A stretch of 64,000 bases of DNA from an uncultured Rhodocyclaceae bacterium (GTDB lineage Bacteria > Pseudomonadota > Gammaproteobacteria > Burkholderiales > Rhodocyclaceae). Location: positions 2,232,001 to 2,296,000 of the forward strand of contig CAJQTY010000001.1 of NCBI GenBank assembly GCA_907163075.1, given 5' to 3'. A program made the translations under genes and the position numbers. Numbering within the stretch: position 1 is the stretch's first letter; each line of letters opens with the position of its first letter. Shown here piece after piece: positions 8,545 to 18,067 of the stretch. Below the pieces are notes generated by a model, which made no database searches, was not told where the DNA came from, and was given only the letters and a program-made list of their open reading frames with translations.

Positions 8545-10416
8545 GTGCTGTTCAGGAACGAGAGAGTTCTCAGTTGACGCGTTTTTTCGTTCCCCCGGGC
8601 AGGTATCCAAGTCCGAGCGCGTCGTAGATTGCCTTGAGCTTCGGTTCGGGCTGAGTCGCTTTGCGGACAAGCAGCGTGCGGCCATCCTTTTGCGTAAAAC
8701 GGGCGGTAACGCGTTGCTGCACGGACAGGATGTCGCGCAGGTTCCGCCAACCCAAGTCGATGCCTTTGCCCTTGAGTTGCCGGCGGAGGAGTTGCACGCA
8801 CTGGTAGGCCAGCACACTGATGAACAGGTGACTGTCGCCGCGCCCTTCCTTGAAGTGATAGACCGGGCGCAGCCCGAGTTCCGACTTCAGGCTCCGGAAG
8901 ACGGACTCCAGGTCGGTCAGCATCATGTAGGTCCGCCACAGGCGCTCCTCGTCCCAGTCCGTCTCGTTGCTGCGCAGGCAATAGACGCCGGGGTCGGTCA
9001 GCATCGTTCCGGCCACCGGCTTCTTCTCCCAAGAAATCCGGGTGACTTTGGTCTGTCCGGGATCGGTCTGGACGGTGACCGCATAATGCTGGGCCGCGCC
9101 GAAACTGCGCTGCTTGAGCTTGCCGATCCGCTCATGGATGACCTCGGGACGCTTGGCGCCGCGAGGGCTAGCCAAGCCGTCGGCCAGTTTCTGCAAACCC
9201 GATTCGAAGCGTGCTGAGAAACGCCCGCTGATGCCGACTTCCTTCAGTTCTCGCCCCGGCGAATGGCAATAGAGCCTGACTTCGCCCGCGGCGGCGTCGA
9301 CCACCTTCTCGACCCGGATCGCTTCGCCGCCCGCCGTCGTTACCGTCGCATCGCCCTGCGGCGCCACGCGCGTCCGCTCGCGACTGACGACCAGATAGCG
9401 GTAGCCCTGCTCACGCAACCAGACCAGATTGGCTTCGGTCGCAATGCCGCCATCCATAACGACCAGGGCACCCACTGGCGCGTCAAGGTCCTCAAGCATC
9501 CCGGCGAGCGTACGAGATTCCACAGCGTTGCCGGCCAGGACGCGCGAACGCCTGACAAAGCCGCTGCTGTCGAGAACCAGTCCCAAGGTCAGCAACGGGC
9601 AGTCCGTCCGTTTCTCCTTCGAGTGACCCCGTCGAGCCTTTGGGTTCGCCTCCGCCGCGCCCTCGAAATAGGTGTTGGTCAGGTCGTAGAGGGAGACGGT
9701 GGCCGGCAGGTCGAAGAGATCCTGCACCCGAGCGAAGAGATGAGATTCTATCGCCGCCTGGTGCTTGACCAGCACGTCCGCCGCTCGATACAGGCGCATG
9801 ATCGACCCGTCGGGCCGCGACAGATCGAGCAATTCGTCCAGGGCGCTACGCTCGTTGAACCATCCCCATGTGGCCCGTTCCGAGCCCGGTGCCGCCATGC
9901 GGCCGATCACCTGGGCCATGATCATCGCGCGCGTGGTCGCGTTGATCCCCAGCGTCTGAAGCAGGGGCTCGAACTCCAGTTGTGCCAGGGCGTACAACCC
10001 GACATGTTCAACCCCGACCGAGCGTGGTTGAAGCAGTTCGAGCGACGCCACATCGACTTCGACGAATTCCGCTTGCGTCACCTCAGTCGGCGTACGGGCC
10101 ACCAGCCGCGCCGCCAGCGCCTGGGCGGTCGTTTCGACGGCCTCGGGCAGTTCGGAAGGAATCAGCACGCCCTGCTGGCCGAGCAGTTGATTCAGGCGAA
10201 GGCAGAGCGCGGTCCACTGGTTCTCCGGCAATTCAAAATGACTGCCAAGATTGAGCAGGGTCACCTGCCGGATGCGACCGCCCTCGCGCCGGGATTCGAC
10301 CAGGCGAACGCTGTAGTAGGCTTCGCCGCCCGTTCGGCGGGTGATCACACGGCGGATATACATTCGGCAAGGATAGCCGAAGTCAAAACGTTTGGACCAC
10401 TTAATTAAAAATATTA
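8545..10416 (-). mobile_element. IS1634-family insertion sequence
   Basis: The element contains one transposase gene and is bounded on both sides by the same 11 bases, tggcactacac (8534-8544 and 10417-10427), which I take as the target duplication. IS1634-family elements are known for long and variable duplications. No clear terminal inverted repeat was seen by eye, so the exact ends are inferred from the duplication alone. A second insertion, the IS5-family element, begins only about 100 bp beyond the right duplication. Confidence 0.6.
8570..10363 (-). CDS. IS1634-family transposase (IS4 superfamily DDE)
   Basis: This 597-aa transposase is full length for the family. It has an N-terminal helical region (MYIRRVITRRTGGEAYYSVR) and a DDE catalytic domain. 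Visible motifs are SLYDLTNTYFEG (first Asp), VVMDGGIATEANL (second Asp) and YMMLTDLESVFRSLKSELGL, which holds the catalytic Glu in the usual Y-(2)-R-(3)-E-like context. The start at 10363 is preferred over 10429, since the extra 22 residues run past the element end. The frame looks intact, so the element may still be active. Confidence 0.85.
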   Translation of the reverse strand: MYIRRVITRRTGGEAYYSVRLVESRREGGRIRQVTLLNLGSHFELPENQWTALCLRLNQLLGQQGVLIPSELPEAVETTAQALAARLVARTPTEVTQAEFVEVDVASLELLQPRSVGVEHVGLYALAQLEFEPLLQTLGINATTRAMIMAQVIGRMAAPGSERATWGWFNERSALDELLDLSRPDGSIMRLYRAADVLVKHQAAIESHLFARVQDLFDLPATVSLYDLTNTYFEGAAEANPKARRGHSKEKRTDCPLLTLGLVLDSSGFVRRSRVLAGNAVESRTLAGMLEDLDAPVGALVVMDGGIATEANLVWLREQGYRYLVVSRERTRVAPQGDATVTTAGGEAIRVEKVVDAAAGEVRLYCHSPGRELKEVGISGRFSARFESGLQKLADGLASPRGAKRPEVIHERIGKLKQRSFGAAQHYAVTVQTDPGQTKVTRISWEKKPVAGTMLTDPGVYCLRSNETDWDEERLWRTYMMLTDLESVFRSLKSELGLRPVYHFKEGRGDSHLFISVLAYQCVQLLRRQLKGKGIDLGWRNLRDILSVQQRVTARFTQKDGRTLLVRKATQPEPKLKAIYDALGLGYLPGGTKKRVN

Positions 10417-10527
10417 TGGCACTACACAACGATTTCGCCGACCACCCCTAGCAACCATGCGGTCTTGCGGGGTGGCTCCACACCAAAATCAGCGAAAACC
10501 GGGGGAAAGTCGTTAAACTCGGGCTAA

Positions 10528-11747
10528 GGACACGCTGAATTAATGGCCATTCGGACAGAATCAGCACTGACTTTGCGATTTGTCGGGAGGGCATCCCGAG
10601 CGTCCGACGTCGAAACTGTCGGGTTTTGCCTCCCGATCACGGTTTCCCCGGCTGTTTTTCCTTCTGTTGCCATCTCAGGACGCACCTTGGGCGTTGAGTT
10701 GAAGCAGTCGGCCCTTGGCAATCATCAGATTCGCCAAGCCAAACAAGGTCATCAGTTGCGCCGTGTTCTTGGCCAGCCCGCGATAACGGACTTTCTTCAT
10801 GCCGAAGCGATTCTTGATGACGTGAAAGGGATGTTCGACCTTGGCTCGAATCCGGGCTTTGATCGTTTCCACTGGGTCGCGCAAGCGGTCAATTTCGCGA
10901 CCCAGGTTCAGCGCCCGACGCTTGCCTGGCCGCATGGCGATGTTCCAGTTTGCTTTCCCTTTGGCCTCCGGTCGTTTGGCCGCACCTTGGTAGCCAGCAT
11001 CACCGAAGGCTTCCTCCTCGTCCCCATGCAGCAGTGCTTGCGCTTGCGTGACGTCATTGACGTTCGCCGCGGTACCGATCACGGTATGCACGAGCCCCGA
11101 CTCGGCATCGACGCCGATGTGCGCCTTCATGCCGAAATGCCATTGGTTGCCTTTCTTGGTCTGATGCATCTCGGGATCCCGTTGCCCTTCGCGATTCTTG
11201 GTCGAAGATGGCGCGGCGATGATCGTGGCGTCGACGATGGTGCCTTCGCGCAGCATCAAGCCTTTCTCGGCAAGGTGGGCTTTGATTGCCGTGAAGATGC
11301 GCTCGGTCAGTTTGTTTTCTTCCAGAAGATGCCGGAACTTGAGCAAGGTCGTTGCATCCGGTGCGGTTTCCCGGCCCAGGTCGATGCCGACAAAGTGGCG
11401 GATGGCGTGACTGTCGTACAGGGCGTCCTCGATACCTTCGTCGGACAATCCGAGCGTCTGCTGCACGATGTACATGCGCAGCAGACGCTCCAGTCCTATC
11501 GGCGGACGCCCGCGTCCTTGGCCCTTCGGATAATACGGCGCCAGCGCACTCATCAAATCCGACCACGGCGTGATGGCTTCGAGTTCGCCAAGCAGCCGCT
11601 CGCGCTTGGTCACCTTGCGCTTGGCTGCGTACTCCAGGTCAGAAAAGCTCTTCTGCATCGGGGTCGTCCGTCTTGTCCTCATAAAACAAATTCTCGCATC
11701 GCATCGCGCGCTCAAGCCGTTACTTGCGGGAATAAATCAGTGGGTCC
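10528..11747 (-). mobile_element. IS5-family insertion sequence, copy 1
   Basis: This 1,220-bp element starts ggacacgctgaattaatgg and ends in an imperfect inverted copy (read from the right: ggacccactgatttattcc). It is flanked by identical CTAA at 10524-10527 and 11748-11751, matching the YTAR target duplication of IS5-type elements. A second copy of exactly the same length lies at 60446-61665 in the same orientation. I found two base differences (10617 and 10873), which leave the transposase unchanged. The insertion lies just beyond the 3' end of the GST-like gene. Confidence 0.9.
10675..11682 (-). CDS. IS5-family DDE transposase (copy 1)
   Basis: The 335-aa product (from MRTRRTTPMQKSFSD) has the IS5 layout. 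An N-terminal DUF772-like region carries GRGRPPIGLERLLRMYIVQQ, and a DDE core carries TIVDATIIAAPSST (first Asp) and AFGDAGYQGA (second Asp). The C-terminal Y-R-E region reads FHVIKNRFGMKKVRYRGLAK. A longer frame starts at 11715, and MQKSFSDLEY at 11658 is another possible start. The frame is intact and identical in the second copy, so transposase could be made from either. Confidence 0.88.
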   Translation of the reverse strand: MRTRRTTPMQKSFSDLEYAAKRKVTKRERLLGELEAITPWSDLMSALAPYYPKGQGRGRPPIGLERLLRMYIVQQTLGLSDEGIEDALYDSHAIRHFVGIDLGRETAPDATTLLKFRHLLEENKLTERIFTAIKAHLAEKGLMLREGTIVDATIIAAPSSTKNREGQRDPEMHQTKKGNQWHFGMKAHIGVDAESGLVHTVIGTAANVNDVTQAQALLHGDEEEAFGDAGYQGAAKRPEAKGKANWNIAMRPGKRRALNLGREIDRLRDPVETIKARIRAKVEHPFHVIKNRFGMKKVRYRGLAKNTAQLMTLFGLANLMIAKGRLLQLNAQGAS

Positions 11748-11784
11748 CTAACGCGAACAGCGCCAAATATATTCCGGAAAAGGG

Positions 11785-12489
11785 CTACCCAAGGTCAGAA
11801 AAATGGCGTTGCCGGATGCGCGCGCAGTAGGCGACGAAGCTCGGCGTAGCGCGCGCCTTGCGGTTGAGCGGATTGTCGAAGTCGGTGTTGACCAGGTTTT
11901 CGAGAAAGCCGTAGGCCGTTGCATCGAGCGAGGTCGGCGCAGCGCCGAGCATGAACTCCTTGTCGCCCAGCAGCGTCTCGATGGCGGCCAGATCCTGCAG
12001 CCCGAAACGGTAGACTTCATCCGGCGCGTGGCGGCCCGTGCCCTGACCATAGATCTGCTTGCGCACACCCTTGCGCACGATGCCGGGAACGATCAGGCGC
12101 AGGGGCAGCGGCATGCGCCGGAAGAGATTCTTCATCTTCTCCCAGCCGGCCGGGTCGATCCAGCGCGCGTAGAGCAGGGGAAACATCAGGTTGTCTTCGA
12201 ACAAGCAGCGATAGGCCAGGACATGCGCATTCTGCTCGGCGCTCAGCCCGTCGTCGAGCGGGTCGCCATATTTTCCCTTGAGGTAATCGATGATCAGCGC
12301 CGAGTCGCCCATCGTCACCTCGCCATCGACGATATACGGCAGCTTGCCCTTGGGCGCCTTGGCCGGGTTGCTGCTCCACACCACCTCGTAGGCGATGCCG
12401 GCCAGGCGCAGATAGGTTTCAAGCTTGAGGCAGAAGGGGCTCATGTTGCGCACCCCGAAGGCGGGGTGGAACTGGACGAGTTTCAGCAT
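11785..12489 (-). CDS. Glutathione S-transferase-family protein
   Basis: This 234-aa protein has a thioredoxin-like N-terminal domain (KLVQFHPAFGVRNMSPFC, then KGKLPYIVDGEVTMGDSALI with the Pro and Ser typical of the glutathione site). An all-helical C-terminal domain follows, ending RIRQRHFSDLG. The pattern resembles the metaxin/FAXC-like branch of GSTs. Such proteins act in the cytoplasm on unknown electrophiles or as binding proteins. It lies 18 bp from the end of polA on the same strand and may share its transcript. The IS5-family copy sits right after its stop. Confidence 0.75.
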   Translation of the reverse strand: MLKLVQFHPAFGVRNMSPFCLKLETYLRLAGIAYEVVWSSNPAKAPKGKLPYIVDGEVTMGDSALIIDYLKGKYGDPLDDGLSAEQNAHVLAYRCLFEDNLMFPLLYARWIDPAGWEKMKNLFRRMPLPLRLIVPGIVRKGVRKQIYGQGTGRHAPDEVYRFGLQDLAAIETLLGDKEFMLGAAPTSLDATAYGFLENLVNTDFDNPLNRKARATPSFVAYCARIRQRHFSDLG

Positions 12490-12507
12490 TCGGTTGTTCC
12501 AGTCAGT

Positions 12508-15291
12508 TCAATGCGCTTCGTCCCAATTGGCGCCGACGCCGACTTCGACGGCGAGCGGCACGCGCAGCCGGGCGACCTGCGTCATGTGCGGCGGCAGTTC
12601 GAGGCGCACGCGCGACAGTTCGTCATCCGGCACCTCGAGGACGAGTTCGTCGTGCACCTGCATGACCAGGCGGGATTTCAGCTGCTCGGCGTCGATCCAG
12701 CGCTGCACGGCGATCATCGCCAGTTTGATCAGATCGGCGGCGGTGCCCTGCATCGGCGCGTTGATCGCCGCGCGTTCGGCGCCCTGACGGCGGCCGACCT
12801 GGGCGGCGCGGATTTCCGGTAGCCACAGCCGGCGGCCGAAAACGGTTTCGACGTAGCCGTTCATTTTCGCCGCGTTGCGCGTGCTTTCCATGTAGCGGGC
12901 GACGCCGGGGTAGCGCGCGAAGTAGCGTTCGATATAGGCCTGCGCCGCGCTGCGCTCGATGTCGAGCTGGCGCGCCAGGCCGAAGGCGCTCATGCCGTAG
13001 ATTAGGCCGAAGTTGATGACCTTGGCGACGCGCCGCTGGTCGGGGCCGACCTCGATCGGCGTGACGCCGAAGATCTCGGCCGCCGTGGCACGGTGCACGT
13101 CCTCGCCCTGGGCGAAGGCTTCGAGCAGGCGCGCATCCTCCGACAGATGCGCCATGATGCGCAGTTCAATCTGCGAATAGTCGGCGGAGACGATGCGGCC
13201 GCCGGGCGGGGCGATGAAGGCGGCGCGGATACGCCGGCCGTCGGCGGTGCGCACCGGGATGTTCTGCAGGTTGGGGTCGCTCGATGCGAGGCGGCCGGTG
13301 ACGGCGACGGCCTGCGCGTAGCTGGTATGCACGCGCCCGGTCTGCGCGTTGACCATCTTCGGCAGCTTGTCGGTGTAGGTTCCCTTGAGCTTGGCGAGTT
13401 GGCGCGATTCGAGCAGCAGCTTGGGCAGCGGGTAGTCGAGTGCGAGTTCGGAGAGCACTTCTTCGTCGGTCGACGGGGTTCCCGACGGCGTCTTCTTTTT
13501 GACCGGCAGGCCCAGCTTGATGAACAGGATTTCGGCGAGCTGCTTCGGCGAATTGACGTTGAACGGCTGTCCGGCCGCTTCGTGCGCGAGGCTTTCAAGC
13601 TCCAGCAGGCGCTGGCCCAGTTCCTTGCTCTGCTGGGCGAGCAGGTCGGCGTCGATGAGCACGCCGGTACGCTCCATGCGGTACAGGATCGCCCGCGAGG
13701 GAATTTCGATCTCGCCGTAAACCCTCGCCAATCCGGAGTCCGCGACGATCTGCGGATACAGGCGGGCGTGCAGGCGCAGGCACAGGTCGGAATCCTCGGC
13801 GCCGTATTCGGCGGCCTGGTCGACCGCCACCTGGTTGAAGCCGATCTGGTTGACGCCCTTGCCGCACAGTTCCTCGTAGGAAATTGTCGCCAGCCCGAGG
13901 TGGCGTAGCGCGAGCTGGCCCAGATCGTGGCCGCGCACGCCCTCCTTGCCCGATTCGAGCACGTAGGACTGCAGCAGCGTGTCGTGCGCGACGCCGGCCA
14001 GGGCGATGCTGTGATTGGCGAAGACGTGCTGGTCGTACTTGAGGTTCTGCCCGATCTTGGCGTGTTGCGCCGATTCCAGCCAGGGCTTGAGGCGCGCCAG
14101 CGCCTGCGCGCAGGGCAACTGTTCCGGGGCCCCGGCGTAATCGTGGGCAAGCGGCAGGTAGGCCGCCTCGCCGGGGGCGACGGCGAACGAAATGCCGACG
14201 ATGCGGGCGGCAAATGGATCGAGGCTCGTCGTCTCGGTATCGACGGCGGTCAGCGGCGCGGTTTCGATCTTCTTCAGCCACGCCTCGAGACTCTCCCAGT
14301 CGAGGATCGTCGCGTAGGCCGCGCGGTGCGCGCCGTTATCGGTCAGCAGGTCGGCCGCGGGCGAATCGGTCCTGGCATCGGCCCTGGCCGCGGCGTTTTC
14401 ACTCGGCGCCGGTCCGTCCTCTGCCGGGCCAGCCGCGGCGCCTTGCGCTTCCTTCAGCCACGATTTCATCTCGTAGCGCGTGAACAGTTCGATCAGGCGT
14501 TCGCGCTCGACCGCGCGCGGCGTCAGTTCAGCTAGCGTCAGCGGCAGTTCCAGGTCGCAGCGCACGGTGACGAGCCGGCGTCCGAGCGGCAGGAAATCGA
14601 GCGCCTGACGCAGGTTGTCGCCGACGACACCGCCGATTTCGCCAGCCGCGGCGATCACGCCGTCGAGCGAGCCGTAGTGCGCGAGCCATTTGACGGCCGT
14701 CTTCGGACCGACCTTGGCGACGCCGGGAACATTGTCGACGGCGTCGCCGACCAGCGTCAGATAATCGACGATGCGCGCCGGCGGCACGCCGAACTTGGCG
14801 AGCACGCCGGCTTCGTCGAGCACTTCGTTGCTCATGGTGTTGACCAGCCGGATCAGCGGGTCGACCAGTTGCGCGAGATCCTTGTCGCCGGTCGAAATCA
14901 CCACCGCGAAGCCCTGCGCGGCGGCCTGCCGGGCCAGCGTGCCGATCACGTCGTCGGCCTCGACACCGTCGACCATCAGGATCGGCCAGCCGCACGCGGC
15001 GACGCCGGCGTGAATCGGTTCGATCTGACGCACCAGGTCGTCGGGCATCGACGGGCGATTGGCCTTGTAGTCCGGGTACCAGTCGTCGCGGAAGGTCTTG
15101 CCCTTGGCATCGAAGACGCAGGCTTTGTAGACGACGTCCTGCGCCTTGTAGTCGCTATCCAGCCGGCGTAGCATGTTCAGTACGCCATAGATGGCGCCGG
15201 TCGGCTCGCCCTGCGTATTGCGCAGGTCCGGCATGGCGTGAAAAGCGCGGTAGAGATAAGACGATCCGTCGACCAGCAGCAGAGTAGGCAT
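12508..15291 (-). CDS. polA: DNA polymerase I
   Basis: This repair and replication polymerase fills gaps and removes RNA primers. The 927-aa protein has all three domains. The N-terminal 5'-3' exonuclease shows MPTLLLVDGSSYLYRAFHAM, VEADDVIGTLA and STGDKDLAQLV. The 3'-5' proofreading domain keeps its acidic residues (VDTETTSLDP, about residue 350). The polymerase domain has SADYSQIELR (motif A), RRVAKVINFGLIYGMSAFGL (motif B) and QVHDELVLEVP (motif C). An Ala/Asp-rich linker near 295-320 joins exonuclease and Klenow-like parts. It is divergent from the LOG-family gene, with only 26 bp between starts. Confidence 0.96.
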   Translation of the reverse strand: MPTLLLVDGSSYLYRAFHAMPDLRNTQGEPTGAIYGVLNMLRRLDSDYKAQDVVYKACVFDAKGKTFRDDWYPDYKANRPSMPDDLVRQIEPIHAGVAACGWPILMVDGVEADDVIGTLARQAAAQGFAVVISTGDKDLAQLVDPLIRLVNTMSNEVLDEAGVLAKFGVPPARIVDYLTLVGDAVDNVPGVAKVGPKTAVKWLAHYGSLDGVIAAAGEIGGVVGDNLRQALDFLPLGRRLVTVRCDLELPLTLAELTPRAVERERLIELFTRYEMKSWLKEAQGAAAGPAEDGPAPSENAAARADARTDSPAADLLTDNGAHRAAYATILDWESLEAWLKKIETAPLTAVDTETTSLDPFAARIVGISFAVAPGEAAYLPLAHDYAGAPEQLPCAQALARLKPWLESAQHAKIGQNLKYDQHVFANHSIALAGVAHDTLLQSYVLESGKEGVRGHDLGQLALRHLGLATISYEELCGKGVNQIGFNQVAVDQAAEYGAEDSDLCLRLHARLYPQIVADSGLARVYGEIEIPSRAILYRMERTGVLIDADLLAQQSKELGQRLLELESLAHEAAGQPFNVNSPKQLAEILFIKLGLPVKKKTPSGTPSTDEEVLSELALDYPLPKLLLESRQLAKLKGTYTDKLPKMVNAQTGRVHTSYAQAVAVTGRLASSDPNLQNIPVRTADGRRIRAAFIAPPGGRIVSADYSQIELRIMAHLSEDARLLEAFAQGEDVHRATAAEIFGVTPIEVGPDQRRVAKVINFGLIYGMSAFGLARQLDIERSAAQAYIERYFARYPGVARYMESTRNAAKMNGYVETVFGRRLWLPEIRAAQVGRRQGAERAAINAPMQGTAADLIKLAMIAVQRWIDAEQLKSRLVMQVHDELVLEVPDDELSRVRLELPPHMTQVARLRVPLAVEVGVGANWDEAH

Positions 15292-15317
15292 ATTCGAGAA
15301 AATGGAACGAGCGTGAG

Positions 15318-16043
15318 ATGAGCGAAAAGGACAAGATACCGCAGTTGCTGGACCCTGATGCCTCTAAGTTTGCCGCACCGAATGAAGCCTGGCGTGTATT
15401 CGGCATTATGTCAGAGTTCGTCGAGGCCACGCAGCGCCTGTCGGCCATCCGGCCCGCTGTCTCGATCTTCGGCAGCGCGCGGACACAACCCGATTCGGCC
15501 TATTACCAGCTCACCGAGAACATCGCGCGCCAGCTCTCGGATGCCGGTTTCTCGGTGATCTCCGGCGGCGGTCCCGGCGTCATGGAAGCGGCGAACAAGG
15601 GGGCATTCTTCGGCAAGTCACCGAGCGTCGGACTCAATATCCAGTTGCCGCACGAGCAGACAAGCAACGGCTACCAGGACATTTCGCAAAGCTTTCGTCA
15701 TTTTTTTGCGCGCAAATACATGTTCGTGCGCTTTGCCAGTGCCTACGTCGTCATGCCGGGCGGATTCGGCACGCTCGATGAACTGCTCGAGGCCCTGACC
15801 CTGATCCAGACCGGAAAAAGCCGCCGGATTCCGATCATCCTGGTGCACGAACCCTTCTGGCGCGGTATGGTCGACTGGTTCCGCACGACGCTGGTTAGCG
15901 AAAAGGTGATTTCGCCCGAGGATCTCGATCTGATCCAACTGATCGACCGGCCGGAAGACGTCGTCGAAGCCATTTTCAAGCACTACGAGACGCGCGCTTT
16001 CGGGCCGCTTGCCAGCGAGCACGAGATGCTGCTTAATCTGTAA
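15318..16043 (+). CDS. LOG-family (TIGR00730) nucleotide-processing protein
   Basis: The 241-aa protein has a Rossmann-type fold with SGGGPGVMEAANKGA and the signature PGGFGTLDELLEAL, shared with lysine-decarboxylase-like/LOG proteins. Family members hydrolyse nucleoside 5'-monophosphates (cytokinin-activating in plants, PpnN-like in bacteria), so a nucleotide phosphoribohydrolase role is likely. The exact substrate is unknown. It is divergent from polA and followed by a DUF2782 gene 42 bp downstream. Confidence 0.85.
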   Translation: MSEKDKIPQLLDPDASKFAAPNEAWRVFGIMSEFVEATQRLSAIRPAVSIFGSARTQPDSAYYQLTENIARQLSDAGFSVISGGGPGVMEAANKGAFFGKSPSVGLNIQLPHEQTSNGYQDISQSFRHFFARKYMFVRFASAYVVMPGGFGTLDELLEALTLIQTGKSRRIPIILVHEPFWRGMVDWFRTTLVSEKVISPEDLDLIQLIDRPEDVVEAIFKHYETRAFGPLASEHEMLLNL

Positions 16044-16084
16044 TACAATCGGGCTTCCTGGAAATTTATTTCGGAAGTTTTCGC

Positions 16085-16423
16085 ATGTCTCGCCTCTCTT
16101 CGCTTTTCGCCCTGCTGACCCTTGCTTGCGCTCCGCTGTGGGCTCAGAATCGTAACGATCTGCAGCCCGTGCCGGAGGTTCCGCCGCCGGTCATGGTGCC
16201 GATGGACAATGCCATCGAGCCGCAGGTGACGATACGGAAACGCGAAGGCGACACGATCGAGGAGCACCGCATCAACGGCAAGCTGTACAAGATCATCGTC
16301 ACGCCGGAATACGGTGTTCCCTACATCCTTGTCGATCAGAGCGGCGACGGCACGTTTGTCCCGATGGACGCCCCGGGAACGCCTCAACTCAGCGTGCCGA
16401 TGTGGGTCATTGGCACCTTCTGA
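16085..16423 (+). CDS. DUF2782-family exported protein
   Basis: This 112-aa protein has a cleavable-looking signal peptide (MSRLSSLFALLTLACAPLWA) and then a Pro-rich segment. The conserved DUF2782 core follows (VTIRKREGDTIEEHRINGKL, YKIIVTPEYGVPYILVDQ). Members are periplasmic proteins of unknown function, and this gene's position near polA is common in betaproteobacteria. The ATG follows a GGAAG-type site. It is 102 bp from the next gene. Confidence 0.8.
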   Translation: MSRLSSLFALLTLACAPLWAQNRNDLQPVPEVPPPVMVPMDNAIEPQVTIRKREGDTIEEHRINGKLYKIIVTPEYGVPYILVDQSGDGTFVPMDAPGTPQLSVPMWVIGTF

Positions 16424-16525
16424 ATCCCTTTTCAGGCGCTGGCGACTCGTCGCCTCAGGGGCTGCGGAACGCGCCGCGGCATTATCCCGCCATCCTTTTT
16501 TCAACCGCTTCAGGTGAGCACCGCC

Positions 16526-17263
16526 ATGGAACAGTTTCCGATTCCGGCCCCGGCCTTTAACGGCCACAGTCGCACCATCGCTGCGGGCAACGTCTTCGAA
16601 TGGCTCAAGCAGGGATGGGCGCTGTTCATCGTCAATCCCGGTCTGTGGGTCGCGCTGACTATCGTGCTCCTGGTCGTCACCATCGGGCTGTCCATCGTTC
16701 CGCTGTTCGGCGTGCTCGCCGTGCACCTGCTGACCCCGCTGTTTGCCGCCGGACTGCTGCTGGCCTGCCGCAAAGCCGCGAACGGCGAAACGCTGGAGAT
16801 CGCCGACCTGTTTGCCGGTTTCAAACAGAACACGGGCAATCTGGTCATGCTCGGAGTGCTCTACATGGCGGCCATGCTGGCCATCCTCGTTGTCGCTTTC
16901 GTCCTCGGCGGCGGCAGCCTGGCCGGGGGCTTCATGATGGGAAATCCGGCGGGCCTCGGGCTGGCCTTCGGCGGGATGCTGATGGCCACGCTGCTGTCGC
17001 TGGCGCTTTCGCTGCCATTGTTCATGGCCATCTGGTTCGCTCCGGCACTGGTGCTGTTCAACAACATGCCGCCGGTCGATGCGCTGAAGGCCAGTTTCAA
17101 CGCCTGTCTGAAGAATCTTCTGGCCTTCTTCGTCTATGGCCTGATCGTCATGGTGCTCGCGTTCTTTGCCGCGTTGCCCGCCGGGCTCGGCTTTCTGGTT
17201 CTCATTCCAGTGCTTTCCGGGTCGGTTTATGCCGCGTATCGGGATATCTTCGTTGCCAACTAA
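16526..17263 (+). CDS. BPSS1780-family integral membrane protein (first of two)
   Basis: This 245-aa protein is very hydrophobic, with about five or six membrane helices (VALTIVLLVVTIGLSIVPLF, AAMLAILVVAFVLGGGSLAG, LLSLALSLPLFMAIWFAPAL). It has the family pattern LFAGFKQNTGNL in the loop. The ATG at 16526 is placed well after an AGGTGAG site; a GTG at 16514 is possible. Function is unknown. It pairs with the next gene, a diverged paralogue with the same topology and a shared C-terminal YAAYRDIFV / YVSYRDVFV motif. Confidence 0.75.
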   Translation: MEQFPIPAPAFNGHSRTIAAGNVFEWLKQGWALFIVNPGLWVALTIVLLVVTIGLSIVPLFGVLAVHLLTPLFAAGLLLACRKAANGETLEIADLFAGFKQNTGNLVMLGVLYMAAMLAILVVAFVLGGGSLAGGFMMGNPAGLGLAFGGMLMATLLSLALSLPLFMAIWFAPALVLFNNMPPVDALKASFNACLKNLLAFFVYGLIVMVLAFFAALPAGLGFLVLIPVLSGSVYAAYRDIFVAN

Positions 17264-17290
17264 TCATACAAACCTAATTTTCGTGACCCC

Positions 17291-18067
17291 ATGCAAGCAC
17301 TGACTATTCCCGCGCGCCGCGGCTGGCGCTGGTTATCCGAGGGATTCGTAATTTTTCGCAAGAAGCAGTTGATGCTCTCGCTCTTTGTTCTTGGCTACTG
17401 GATGCTGATGGCACTGATCAGTTCCTTCCCGATAATCGGGCAGCTTGTCGCGACGCTGCTGATTCCGGCTTTCTCGGTCAGCCTGATGAATGCCTGCCGG
17501 CTGATCGAACAGGGCGCGCCGCTGCAGCCGCAACTCCTGTTCTCGGGTTTCGACCGGAATTTGCGCCCCCTGCTGGTTCTCGGCATCACCTATATTCTCC
17601 TCAGCGTCATCATTCTCGGACTTACCGCGCTGGTCGACGACGGCGCCCTGTTCAATCTCGTCGTCATGGGGCAGCGGCCGGACGAAGAGTTGCTCGGCAG
17701 TGGCGGCGTCATGCTCGCCGGGCAACTGGCGCTGATCCTCTTCTCGCCGATGATGATGGCCTATTGGTACGCGCCGGTGCTGGTCGCCTGGCACGACCTG
17801 CCGGCCGGCAAGGCGCTGTTCTTCAGCTTCGTCGCCTGTCTGCGCAACTGGCGCGCGTTCCTGGTTTACTCGGCGGCGGTCCTGGTTTGCGGTGCGCTCA
17901 TTCCGGGCCTGGCGCTTGGGCTGTTGAGCATGGCCTTTGCCGACGGAGCCGAAATGCTGTCCGTCGTGCTCACCGTCCTCGTCATGCTGGTACTCCTGCC
18001 AACGCTGTACGCCAGCTTCTACGTGAGTTATCGCGACGTTTTCGTCAGCGTGGCGGCCGATGCCTGA
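17291..18067 (+). CDS. BPSS1780-family integral membrane protein (second of two)
   Basis: This 258-aa membrane protein is paralogous to the preceding one. It shares a WLSEGFVIFRKK start, an LFSGFDRNLRPLLVLG loop and several long helices. It ends YASFYVSYRDVFVS. The 3' end overlaps nadD by 8 bases, so nadD is translated from the same message. These two genes form the head of the nadD-rsfS-rlmH-maf cluster here. No biochemical role is known for the family. Confidence 0.75.
   Translation: MQALTIPARRGWRWLSEGFVIFRKKQLMLSLFVLGYWMLMALISSFPIIGQLVATLLIPAFSVSLMNACRLIEQGAPLQPQLLFSGFDRNLRPLLVLGITYILLSVIILGLTALVDDGALFNLVVMGQRPDEELLGSGGVMLAGQLALILFSPMMMAYWYAPVLVAWHDLPAGKALFFSFVACLRNWRAFLVYSAAVLVCGALIPGLALGLLSMAFADGAEMLSVVLTVLVMLVLLPTLYASFYVSYRDVFVSVAADA

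Noticed and set aside
10543-11751. 402-codon plus-strand ORF in the IS5-family copies (also at 60461)
   Set aside because: Lies opposite the transposase and has no known domain; identical in both copies only because the element is identical.
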